Positions 1 through 6,755 of a stretch of 10,078 nucleotides of DNA are shown here, one piece after another. This DNA is from an uncultured Collinsella sp. (GTDB lineage: Bacteria; Actinomycetota; Coriobacteriia; Coriobacteriales; Coriobacteriaceae): assembly GCA_902470835.1 (NCBI GenBank), contig CABRHR010000080.1:1-10078 (forward strand). Direction: 5' to 3'. The notes under the pieces are model-generated. The model was given only the letters and a program-made list of their open reading frames with translations, made no database searches and had not been told where the DNA came from. The translations under genes were made by a program, and so were the position numbers. The first letter of the stretch is position 1. Each line of letters starts with the position of its first letter.

Positions 1-12
1 CCTGCGCAAGAC

Positions 13-35
13 GGAAAGCACATTAAGTGCTTTCC
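13..35. other. Perfect 9-bp hairpin near the left edge, possible weak terminator
   Basis: GGAAAGCAC (13-21) and GTGCTTTCC (27-35) are exact reverse complements around a 5-base ATTAA loop. On the plus strand the stem is followed by the short T run TTTGC. That would suit a weak terminator for a gene ending just left of the window. The T tract is poor, so the role is uncertain. Confidence 0.4.
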
Positions 36-373
36 TTTGCGTGCGGAACTCGCGACAAACTTAATATATTTCGCCGCCCCTCTGCCAAGCTCGGGAGACG
101 GCACGTTGATGCCTGCTAAACCTTTCTCGTTCAGCTAATGACTTTGTTGGGGATACACTATTATGCTGGAGGGTGAACTTGCTTTGAAGCGGTTTGCCTT
201 CCGCTTGTGGCTTTTATGAATTGGCGGCTGACGCTGCCGTGACTTATTGCCAGGAGGGCTTCAACACCATCGGCGCTCATGAGACGAGCGGGAAACGGTG
301 ACCTCCTCAAGGCAGAAGAGGAAGGCCCGCGCTCCAGCTCCATTATCGCGACACCCCGTTTCGGAACGAAGGA
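36..373. other. Stretch without a recognisable gene
   Basis: I find no supported gene here. The minus-strand 60-codon frame at 161-343 has no good ribosome binding site and a low-complexity composition. A plus-strand frame after the stop at 185-187 reads about 37 codons to a stop near 303 and includes the string GFYELAADAAVTYCQEGF. It looks protein-like but has no start codon and I do not recognise it. It may be a relic. AAGCGG (187-192) pairs with CCGCTT (201-206) as a small hairpin. No tRNA, riboswitch or insertion-sequence end was seen. Confidence 0.4.
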
Positions 374-1171
374 CTACAGTACCGCGAACCGGATGAAATT
401 GTACGTGCAGATCACGATGATGAGCACGAGAGCGAACACGTAGAGCCTATCGACCGCCGCCGAGTCCATCCTGCGCAGCAGGCGGCGCCCCACGACCGAC
501 CCGAGCACCGCCATCGCCGCCATGCCCAGCAGGACCACGGGGAGGAACGCGGGCACGCTGCCCGTGGCCAGCGTGTAGAAGAGACTCGCCGTCTGCGAGA
601 ACGCAATGATGAACAGCGACGCCTGCGCGGCGGGCTTGCTCTCCATGGCAAAGAAGAAGACGAGGATGGCGAGGTTGAAGGGGCCGCCGCCGATGCCGAG
701 GAAGGACCAGCACGCCCCGGCGCAGAACCCTATGAGCGCCTGCGCCCACGCACTCTCGAGCTTGAGGCCCTTGATGCGCGTCTTGTTGAGCGTGTAGGTC
801 AGCACGAGGACGGCGAGCACGATGAGCACGGCGGCCTGGACCGCGCCGACGAGCTCAGCGTCGGGGAACACGGACCCCAGCCGGTTGAACACCATCTTAC
901 CGATCACGCCACCCACCGCGGAGCTGACGGCGATGGGCGCCATCGCCCGCGTGTCGATATCGGACTGCCCGCTCGCCGCGTTCTGCGCGAGCGTGGAAAG
1001 CGACATGATGAGCACCGACATGCTCGAGAGGAAGCTCACCGTGCTCACGCTCATGACGTTCATCGCATCGACCACGGGCTTGATGATCACGCCGCCGCCG
1101 ATGCCGCAGAGCGGCCCCAGAAGCGACGCCAGAAAGCATACCGCGAAGACCAAGATGTATTGAGGATCCAT
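374..1171 (-). CDS. TauE/SafE family anion exporter (sulfite/sulfate-type permease)
   Basis: This 265-residue polytopic membrane protein has the internal duplication typical of the TauE/SafE family. The glycine signature appears once in each half: CGIGGG at residues 22-27 and FLGIGGGP at 158-165. Hydrophobic segments cover most of the chain, for example about 5-20, 79-95, 111-126, 144-175, 184-200, 206-227 and 243-262. The length matches the family (about 250-270). The ATG at 1171 has AGGAG 9 bases upstream. Family members export sulfite, sulfoacetate or related anions, but many are untested. Its place after two sulfatase genes suggests export of the sulfate released in the cytoplasm, which is inference. 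The first part of a paralogue lies just upstream (1512-1649). A 165-base gap before the start, with a small inverted repeat, may hold its own promoter. No clear terminator follows it. Confidence 0.86.
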   Translation of the reverse strand: MDPQYILVFAVCFLASLLGPLCGIGGGVIIKPVVDAMNVMSVSTVSFLSSMSVLIMSLSTLAQNAASGQSDIDTRAMAPIAVSSAVGGVIGKMVFNRLGSVFPDAELVGAVQAAVLIVLAVLVLTYTLNKTRIKGLKLESAWAQALIGFCAGACWSFLGIGGGPFNLAILVFFFAMESKPAAQASLFIIAFSQTASLFYTLATGSVPAFLPVVLLGMAAMAVLGSVVGRRLLRRMDSAAVDRLYVFALVLIIVICTYNFIRFAVL

Positions 1172-1205
1172 CCGAACAAGCTCCTATCGATCGAGCAACA
1201 CCCTA

Positions 1206-1219
1206 TGCAACGAATTGCA
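1206..1219. promoter_or_regulatory. Small inverted repeat upstream of the TauE/SafE gene, candidate operator
   Basis: TGCAA (1206-1210) and TTGCA (1215-1219) form a perfect inverted repeat around CGAA. They lie 35-48 bases upstream of the exporter start at 1171, where a regulator could overlap a promoter. I found no convincing -35/-10 pair. A 5-bp arm occurs easily by chance. Confidence 0.22.
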
Positions 1220-1336
1220 ACCGTTCGTATCATTCAAAACCGCAGCGTATAGTTGTGGACTTTTACATATCTCGAACGCTGCTGCGCGATATGTCCCTAT
1301 TTACGCCGCTCATGCGGAACACCGTTGCGCCAAGGG

Positions 1337-1509
1337 CTAGGCGTCCCCGCCAATCTGCCTGCCGAGTCCCTCGATGGCCCGCGCGCCGTCTCGACACGCC
1401 GCTCGTAGTTCGCGAAGTAATCCTGGTTGAAGATACACGCGTAGACGACGTCGAGCAGCAGCGCGGTGGAAACGTTCATGACGAAGTGCCCGATGTTGTC
1501 CTCGCGGTG
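1337..1509 (-). pseudogene. C-terminal remnant of a probable MurR/RpiR-family regulator
   Basis: In the minus frame through 1503 the translation reads EDNIGHF, then VMNVSTALLLDVVYACIF and NQDYFANYERRVETAR. This resembles the last helices of the SIS domain in MurR/RpiR transcription regulators, where a short LLLDVLY-type helix precedes a charged tail. A frameshift at about 1377-1381 (in GCGCGCGGGCC) breaks the frame. The neighbouring frame then continues naturally as AIEGLGRQIGGDA and stops at 1337. There is no start codon or HTH domain, and the upstream end abuts a TauE fragment at about 1510. The piece is therefore a dead remnant left by a deletion. The family assignment is from pattern recall only. 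The broken state is clear. Confidence 0.5.
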
Positions 1510-1649
1510 TATCCGGACAGGAAGTTGATGGTCGCCACATCGGCCGCACCCGCAGCGTCCATGACAGGCTTGATGATGCCGCCGCCGATACCGCAGATGT
1601 CACCGATGGTGGAGGCGAAGAACGCAATGGCGAATACGATTGCTAGCAT
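1476..1649 (-). pseudogene. N-terminal remnant of a second TauE/SafE exporter gene
   Basis: An ATG at 1649 opens a 57-residue frame. Residues 1-46 align with residues 5-50 of the intact exporter at 374-1171, sharing the CGIGGG signature, an IIKPV.DA segment and a FLS segment. One residue is missing after GIGGG relative to the intact copy. After residue 46 (base 1512) the similarity stops and out-of-frame sequence runs to a stop at 1476. At the same point the frame of the probable RpiR remnant begins. The fragment covers about one sixth of a normal exporter and would be non-functional. It begins 21 bases after the stop of the preceding gene, so it was probably the original last gene of the sulfatase operon before a deletion removed the rest. 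Confidence 0.7.
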
Positions 1650-1670
1650 ATGAAGTGCCTAGACCCTTCC

Positions 1671-2282
1671 CTACTTGTCAGACATGGCTGCGGCGAGCGC
1701 CCGCTCAGCGCGCTCGCAATAGGACGCGGCGCGCCCCTCGTCACCCTTGCTCTCGTACTGAACCGAGAGCATCTGGCAGAGCAGGGCCTCTTCCATGCCA
1801 GCCGCCCCCGACAACGCACGCTCCATCTCGTCGATATAGGCATACGAGCCCTTGAGGAAGACGTCATAGGTACGACGGTCGGCACGCGCAGCCTCGCGAT
1901 CACCATGGTCCTCGAGGTAGGCGAGCACCTCGCGTGCGTGGGGCTCATCCTCGATCTCCACGTAGAAGGCGAACGCCTTTGTCGCCAGCGCGAGCGCCTG
2001 CTCCTCGCTCATCTTGAGCGAACCCATCTCGCGGATGATGCGCTCGGATGCCTCGACGTCATCCATGGCAAGAGTTGCGTTCAAGCGCATGAAAAGCACG
2101 TTGTACTTGGGGTACAGCACGCTGATGAGCGGGCGGTTCAAGACCTTGAGGTAGTTGTTGAGGTCGCCCTCGCGCAGGTACGCCTCGAGCTTGGCGAAGG
2201 TTGTGCGCTTTTGGACCTCTATGTAGATGGTGAACGCGACCGCAACCACCACGACCACAATGCCGATCGTCTTCATATCCAT
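1671..2282 (-). CDS. Membrane-anchored helical (TPR-like) protein of unknown function
   Basis: This protein of 203 residues is not one I can assign to a family. Residues 4-21 form one strongly hydrophobic N-terminal helix (IGIVVVVVAVAFTIYIEV). It has no lipobox or clear cleavage site, so it is probably a membrane anchor. The rest is amphipathic helix with alternating Ala/Leu/Tyr and acidic positions (for example residues 33-60, 75-130 and 160-200), resembling degenerate tetratricopeptide repeats. The tail SVQYESKGDEGRAASYCERA looks like one TPR hairpin. The start ATG at 2282 has AGAAAGG 7 bases upstream. It begins 15 bases after the stop of the preceding sulfatase gene, so it is almost certainly co-transcribed. 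An adaptor or scaffold role at the membrane is possible but unproven. At 203 residues it is too long for YajC, which accompanies some glycan PTS operons. Confidence 0.8.
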   Translation of the reverse strand: MDMKTIGIVVVVVAVAFTIYIEVQKRTTFAKLEAYLREGDLNNYLKVLNRPLISVLYPKYNVLFMRLNATLAMDDVEASERIIREMGSLKMSEEQALALATKAFAFYVEIEDEPHAREVLAYLEDHGDREAARADRRTYDVFLKGSYAYIDEMERALSGAAGMEEALLCQMLSVQYESKGDEGRAASYCERAERALAAAMSDK

Positions 2283-2297
2283 GGTTAAGCCTTTCTC

Positions 2298-3782
2298 TTA
2301 ACGTTGGAGGCGCGAGGACCGGGGATGCTCAAGCATGACGGCGGGCGCACGCCCCGCCACCAACTCACCGTCACGAACATATCCCTCTTCGCGACCGGCG
2401 AGCTCCTCAATCAGGCAGGCACGGAGCACGGCGATGCGCGCGGCGCACTCCGGGGCGTCGATGAGGTCGTGCTCCTCACGCGGATCGGCGTCCAGGTCGA
2501 AATACTGCTCCACCCCGGTCTGCGTGAACCAGATGTACTTGTCATGCGGGGTCACGATCCACTGGTTGGACTGCTCGCGACTGCCGCTGTGCTCGCCATG
2601 CAGGTAGGCGCGATTCAGCGGTGCGGTGCCGGTAAGTTCGCCCATGAGCGAGGCACCCTCCACGCCCCCGGGCACGGGCAGGCCGCACGTCTCGAGGATG
2701 GTGGGCATAAGGTCCATGAGTTCCACTGTGCTCTCGCTCACGCCGCGAACGCGCTCGCCGCCCGGCACGTCGACGTTTTTGCCCACGTGCACGATGAAGG
2801 GGATGCGCGTGGAGCCCTCGTAGGGCAGCACCTTGCGAAAGAGGCTGTGGTCAAAGAGCATCTCGCCGTGGTCGGAGCAGAACACGATCACGGTGTCATG
2901 GTAGGTCTCGTCGTTCTCGAGCGCCGTGATGAGCCGGCCGATCTGGTGGTCCATATGTGTGATGCAGGCATAATAGCCCGCCATGGCCTCGCGGCGCAGC
3001 TCGGCGTCGCGGCAGCCGTGCACGCTGTCCAAGATCATGCCGTCGCGCTCGGTGGCACCGGCGTCATCCCAATCGCCAGCGGCAGGCGCGCGCAGCTCCA
3101 TGTCGCGGTACAGATCGAAGTAGGTCTGCGGCGCGTCGAAGGGCGGATGGGGCCGCACAAAGCTCGTCATGAGGAAGAACGGGCGCGTGCGATCGCGGGT
3201 CTTCAAAAAGCGGATGGACTCGTCCACCACCCAGTTGGTGGGGTGTAGGCGCTCCTCGTAGGCCCAGGGATGGGTGATCCAGGAGTTGTTCTCAACGCCC
3301 GAACCGTTCACGTCGGCGAATTCGCCCAGTTCGTTTTTGAGGAAGCGCATGTAGTCGTCGGAGACGTTCTGGTGCATCCAGTACGGTAGGTTCGCCTTGC
3401 GGTAGTGGCCGATGTAGCCGTCATGCAGACGCATGTGCTCGAAGCCGCAGCCCAAACGCGGCGGATGCACGTGCATCTTGCCTACCACGGCGGTCTGGTA
3501 GCCGCCGTCGCGCATCTCCTGCGCGAGCATATGGTCGTACTCCCACGCGATACCGTCCTGGTAACCCACGCGGCCCGTGCCCGCGGGCGTCTTGCCGCAA
3601 AAGAGGGCGGCGCGCGCCGGGATGCAACTCGGGCAGGCGGAGTAGGCGTTCTCGAACAGCATGCCGTCGGCGGCGAGCGTGTCCAAGTAGGGCGTCTTCA
3701 CGTCCGGATGGCCGTCGATACTCAGGCAGTCGCCGCGCATCTGGTCGCACATGATAAGGAGAACGTTGGGTTGCTGGGGCAT
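2298..3782 (-). CDS. Cytoplasmic Cys-type sulfatase (first of two)
   Basis: This protein of 494 residues belongs to the formylglycine sulfatase/alkaline phosphatase superfamily and would hydrolyse a sulfate ester. Residue numbers follow the ATG at 3782. The N-terminus NVLLIMCDQ supplies metal ligand D13. The modification motif CIPAR is at 53-57, where C53 would become formylglycine. GKMH (101-104), the H in RPHPP (212), SDHGE (D304, H305) and K317 fit the usual metal and sulfate ligands. The C-terminal half has the YFDLDADPREEHDLI element seen in many sulfatases. There is no signal peptide. A GTG at 3800 would add six residues, but GGAG sits 6 bases before the ATG at 3782 and favours that start. 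It lies between the maturase gene and the small membrane protein. The substrate cannot be read from the sequence. The N-terminal part resembles choline-sulfatase and arylsulfatase-like enzymes. Confidence 0.92.
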   Translation of the reverse strand: MPQQPNVLLIMCDQMRGDCLSIDGHPDVKTPYLDTLAADGMLFENAYSACPSCIPARAALFCGKTPAGTGRVGYQDGIAWEYDHMLAQEMRDGGYQTAVVGKMHVHPPRLGCGFEHMRLHDGYIGHYRKANLPYWMHQNVSDDYMRFLKNELGEFADVNGSGVENNSWITHPWAYEERLHPTNWVVDESIRFLKTRDRTRPFFLMTSFVRPHPPFDAPQTYFDLYRDMELRAPAAGDWDDAGATERDGMILDSVHGCRDAELRREAMAGYYACITHMDHQIGRLITALENDETYHDTVIVFCSDHGEMLFDHSLFRKVLPYEGSTRIPFIVHVGKNVDVPGGERVRGVSESTVELMDLMPTILETCGLPVPGGVEGASLMGELTGTAPLNRAYLHGEHSGSREQSNQWIVTPHDKYIWFTQTGVEQYFDLDADPREEHDLIDAPECAARIAVLRACLIEELAGREEGYVRDGELVAGRAPAVMLEHPRSSRLQR

Positions 3783-3883
3783 AGGGAACTCCAAACTCAC
3801 GGGAACGAGGTGAAGATTGAGTGGTCAAGGCGGGAGAGGTGCAGAGCCCCACACAACTGCGACGAGGCAACACCCGGGCAGGA

Positions 3884-4987
3884 TCAGCGCCGCGTGAACA
3901 TGCGAGCCACGCGCTGCAGGCCGGGATAGGCGTACTCCAAAAACTCACGCAGCCCGCAGTAGCCCTCATCGTAATAGGCGATGTTCAGGCGCTTGCAGTT
4001 GCGATGGCAAATGCCCTCAAAGGGGCAATCGGCGCATCGCGCGCAATCGCGACGCGGCTCGTTCAAAAATGTGCGCATGGTCTCACAGGTCGCCATTGTC
4101 TCAAGGGAATCGACGCGAATATCGCCCACGCGGTACTCATCCAGCGCATAGAAGTCGCACGGATACACCGAGCCGTCGCTTTCCACCACGAACTGCGGGG
4201 CGCAGCGGCCGAGCATGCCGCACTGCGATGGGAACTGCCCGAGTGCCATCTGCATGATATTCTCGAACAGCCAGATGCTCACGTAGCGCCCGGACCCCAG
4301 CTCGCGCCACCACAGGTCGAACAGGCGCCGGTAGAACGCGGAGAACTCGCGCGGAGCAAGTGAGAACGCGTCACCCTCGTCGTCGAGTCCGGGCAGACAC
4401 GGGATGAACTGGATGTGGGAGATCTTCTCCTGTTTGATGAAGGAGAAGACGCGCTGGGGATGTGCGGCCATCTGCGAGGTGAGAACCGACAGGATGTTGA
4501 CGTCCACGCAGGCGTCACGCAGCAGGCGCACGCCGCGCATGATGTGCGCGTACGTAGGCGAATCGTGGGCGTCGGGACGCATCGAGTCATGCAGGTCGCG
4601 ATAGGCGTCCACCGAGACGCCCACCAAAAAGCGATGCTCGGCGAAAAACGCCGCCCACTCCTCATCAATGAGGTAGCCGTTGGTCTGCAGCGCCCAGCTC
4701 ACCTGCTGGCGCTCACGGCGCTCCTCGACGCGTGCGACGAACGAGCGGAAGAAGTCCAGCCCGGCAAGCGTGGGCTCGCCGCCCTGGAACGCGAAGGACA
4801 TATGCGCGTCGGGGGCCACGGCAAGCGCCTGGTCGATAATTGCGTCGGCAACATCCTCGTCCATGACGCGGGCACGGCGTTCCTCGCGGTGCGCCGCCAC
4901 ATCGCAGTAAAAGCAGTACCTGCAGCGCATGTTGCAGGCGCTCGACGCCGGTTTGATCAAAAAGCCGATATGCTTTCGCGCACACAT
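3884..4987 (-). CDS. Anaerobic sulfatase-maturating enzyme (radical SAM, SPASM type)
   Basis: This 367-residue enzyme should oxidise the active-site Cys (or Ser) of sulfatases to C-alpha-formylglycine using S-adenosylmethionine and Fe-S clusters, without oxygen. The radical SAM motif CX3CX2C is C18, C22, C25. GGEPT (69-73) and QTNG (101-104) are the usual SAM-binding features. The C-terminal region holds the auxiliary-cluster cysteines: C256, C262, C277, C315, C318, C321, C327, C331 and C344. D278, directly after C277, matches the aspartate reported as catalytic base in the Clostridium perfringens enzyme (D277). The length also matches that enzyme (about 370). ATG 4987 is chosen over GTG 5005 because GGGAG lies about 8 bases before it. 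It sits between the two sulfatase genes, its likely substrates, and has no signal peptide, as expected for a cytoplasmic enzyme. Confidence 0.95.
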   Translation of the reverse strand: MCARKHIGFLIKPASSACNMRCRYCFYCDVAAHREERRARVMDEDVADAIIDQALAVAPDAHMSFAFQGGEPTLAGLDFFRSFVARVEERRERQQVSWALQTNGYLIDEEWAAFFAEHRFLVGVSVDAYRDLHDSMRPDAHDSPTYAHIMRGVRLLRDACVDVNILSVLTSQMAAHPQRVFSFIKQEKISHIQFIPCLPGLDDEGDAFSLAPREFSAFYRRLFDLWWRELGSGRYVSIWLFENIMQMALGQFPSQCGMLGRCAPQFVVESDGSVYPCDFYALDEYRVGDIRVDSLETMATCETMRTFLNEPRRDCARCADCPFEGICHRNCKRLNIAYYDEGYCGLREFLEYAYPGLQRVARMFTRR

Positions 4988-5028
4988 GGCCCGCTCTCCC
5001 TTCACACAGGTTCACTCTCGTCTAACAG

Positions 5029-5072
5029 GGCCGGAAAACCGCCGCCCCACCTCAGGCGGAGGCATCCGGGCC
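5029..5072. other. Imperfect GC-rich hairpin between sulfatase and maturase genes
   Basis: GGCCGG (5029-5034) can pair with CCGGGCC (5066-5072, one bulged G), and CCGCC (5039-5043) with GGCGG (5055-5059). The structure lies between the stop of the upstream sulfatase (5091) and the maturase start (4987). There is no U tract after it in the transcribed direction, so it is not a standard terminator. It could affect mRNA stability or be chance in GC-rich DNA. Confidence 0.3.
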
Positions 5073-5090
5073 TCACTACTCGTAGGGCTT

Positions 5091-6587
5091 CTAGGCGAGG
5101 CCCAGGCGCTCGACCTGCTCGGCTGGGGACTCGTGCTCCTCCAAGCCGCGCAGCAGCAGGTCAATCATGCGCTGCTCGGCGGGATCACCCTTGCCGGCGA
5201 GGTTGTTGACCTGGCCGTAGTCGTTCTCCAGGTCGAAGAGCATCGTCTGCTCCACCTCGGCGAGCGGCGTGGCGCCCTCGATCTGCGCCGGCTTCTTGCA
5301 GGGAATCTTGAACAGCGGATACCTTGTGCGCTTGAAGTAGCGCCCGCACTCGATGTCCTCCGGACAGTCCGAGCCCATCTTCTTGCGAATGGTGTGCGGC
5401 AGCGCGGCGTACTCGAAGCACGGCTGGTTGCCCGGTACGGGCGCACGGAAGTAGGTGTAGCGACCGTCGGTGACGTTGACGGCCATGGCGTGCACGCCGT
5501 ACAGGGCGTAGTCGTGCGTGGGTGCGTCGGCGTCGGTCATGAGCGGCACGAGGGAGGCGCCGCACACGTCGGCCGGGATCTCGCAGCCGTGGGCCTCGAG
5601 CACAGTGGGCATGATGTCGATGGCCTGCGTGAGCTGATGCGCGTGCTCACCGGCGCGGGCACCTCCCGGGAAGTGTACGATGAACGGCAGATGCGCCAGT
5701 TCGTTATACAGGTGCATGTAGTTCTTGCCCATGTAGTCGCGTTCGCCCAGGAAGTAGCCGTGGTCGGTCGTGACCATAACCATGGTGTCCTCAAGCATGT
5801 CGCGCTCGACAAGCTTGTCGATGAGCTTGCCGAACCAGTGGTCGGTGCACGTGACGAGGGCCTTGTAGCGACGTTGCAGGTAGTCCTCGGCCTCGGCGTT
5901 CACGTCGGTGGCGGAGACGCGCTTGTACTCGGGAATCTCGAAATAGTCACGGTCGAGCTCACCCACCCCGCCATACATCTCCATGTACTTGTCCGGAACG
6001 TCGAAGGGCTCGTGTGGGTCGAAAGCCTCGACCATTAGGAAGAAGTCGTCGGCCCCGGCATTGCCGTCGATCCAGTCGCAGGCGGACCGGAAGGTCTTGG
6101 GGCTCGGCATGTCCTCTTCGTTCGGCCACAGCTGGCGGTTCTTCTGGTACTGCTCGCGCACGCGACCGTAGAAGGTCTTGGGCATGTTGTCGGGCTCGTC
6201 GATGCGGCTGACCCACGGGTCGCCCTCCTGGCCGCGGTAGTAGTCCCAGGTGTTGAACTCCTGGAGATACCCCTCGCCGCCGGTACGCAGGTAGTGGCAG
6301 TGGTCGGTGGTGATGTGGCAGAAGGTGCCCCGCTCGCGCAGGCAGGCAGGCAATGTCACGTCGAAGGGTTCGATGGGACCCCAAGGGCGCTCGAGAAAGT
6401 TGTAGCGCCCGGTGAGGATGTCGCGACGGGCGGGCATACAAGGTGCCGAGCCAATCCAGTGGTTATCGAAGACACAGGCCTGGGCCGCGAAGGCGTCGAG
6501 GTTGGGGGTCTGGACGTCGGTCGTGGGGTTGTAGCACGACAGGACATCGCGACGCAGGGTATCCATCAGAACAAGGACGGTTCTCAT
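5091..6587 (-). CDS. Cytoplasmic Cys-type sulfatase-like hydrolase (second type)
   Basis: This 498-residue member of the formylglycine sulfatase superfamily is only distantly similar to the sulfatase at 2298-3782. It begins directly with the core strand VLVLMDTLRRD, so it has no signal peptide. D9 is a likely metal ligand. CMPAR at 50-54 is the modification motif, with C50 as the residue converted to formylglycine. TTDHCHY (93-99) stands where the other enzyme has GKMH. H192 in FDPHEPF, D275/H276 in TTDHG and K288 complete the expected site. The C-terminus carries a LFDLENDYGQVNNLA element. ATG 6587 has AAAGGA 6 bases upstream. It follows the PTS genes after a terminator-like hairpin and precedes the maturase. 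Phosphonate monoester hydrolases share this motif and remain an alternative. The neighbouring maturase and second sulfatase make sulfatase more likely. Confidence 0.9.
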   Translation of the reverse strand: MRTVLVLMDTLRRDVLSCYNPTTDVQTPNLDAFAAQACVFDNHWIGSAPCMPARRDILTGRYNFLERPWGPIEPFDVTLPACLRERGTFCHITTDHCHYLRTGGEGYLQEFNTWDYYRGQEGDPWVSRIDEPDNMPKTFYGRVREQYQKNRQLWPNEEDMPSPKTFRSACDWIDGNAGADDFFLMVEAFDPHEPFDVPDKYMEMYGGVGELDRDYFEIPEYKRVSATDVNAEAEDYLQRRYKALVTCTDHWFGKLIDKLVERDMLEDTMVMVTTDHGYFLGERDYMGKNYMHLYNELAHLPFIVHFPGGARAGEHAHQLTQAIDIMPTVLEAHGCEIPADVCGASLVPLMTDADAPTHDYALYGVHAMAVNVTDGRYTYFRAPVPGNQPCFEYAALPHTIRKKMGSDCPEDIECGRYFKRTRYPLFKIPCKKPAQIEGATPLAEVEQTMLFDLENDYGQVNNLAGKGDPAEQRMIDLLLRGLEEHESPAEQVERLGLA

Positions 6588-6655
6588 AAGGATCCTTTCG
6601 TTTGGCGGGCGCGCGGCTCAAAGGCGACTTTGGGTGTTGCGGGCCGGGACGGACT

Positions 6656-6671
6656 CGGGCGAGGACGCCCG
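6656..6671. other. Short hairpin in the leader of the sulfatase genes
   Basis: CGGGCG (6656-6661) and CGCCCG (6666-6671) pair perfectly around AGGA. It lies between the terminator-like element and the sulfatase start at 6587. It is a small structure without a known role. Confidence 0.25.
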
Positions 6672-6686
6672 TGTCATACTCACGTC

Positions 6687-6729
6687 AAGGAAAAGGCCCG
6701 CGCCCGGTAAGAGGGTCGCGGGCCTTGAC
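6687..6729 (-). terminator. Rho-independent terminator/attenuator after the PTS genes
   Basis: AAGGCCCGCG (6693-6702) and CGCGGGCCTT (6717-6726) are exact reverse complements. CCC/GGG can extend the stem inward (6703-6705 with 6713-6715). In the minus direction the stem is followed by TTTTCCTT. It lies 27 bases past the stop of the IID gene and about 100 bases before the sulfatase start. It probably ends most PTS transcripts and lets a fraction continue into the sulfatase genes. GTCAAGG (6684-6690) can also pair with CCTTGAC (6723-6729), an overlapping alternative fold. Confidence 0.75.
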
Positions 6730-6755
6730 AGCGTTTGCTCTCGACGATCTCGCGA

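Noticed and set aside
230..239. GACGCTGCCG, the same ten bases as the start of the adapter
   Set aside because: No mosaic end before it and the following bases differ from the adapter; chance match.
161..343. Minus-strand 60-codon ORF
   Set aside because: No good ribosome binding site, no domain, and composition typical of random GC-rich frames.
1255..1653. Plus-strand 132-codon ORF
   Set aside because: It lies opposite the TauE and RpiR remnants and its sequence is their antisense shadow.
1671..2282. YajC-like protein of glycan PTS operons
   Set aside because: YajC is about 100 residues with a different C-terminal fold; this protein is 203 residues and all-helical.
2304..3248. Long plus-strand ORF opposite the first sulfatase
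   Set aside because: It mirrors the codon pattern of the clear sulfatase gene on the other strand; Ala/His/Val-rich and without any recognisable domain.
4929..6038. Long plus-strand ORF opposite the second sulfatase
   Set aside because: Shadow frame in GC-rich DNA; the minus strand carries all catalytic motifs.
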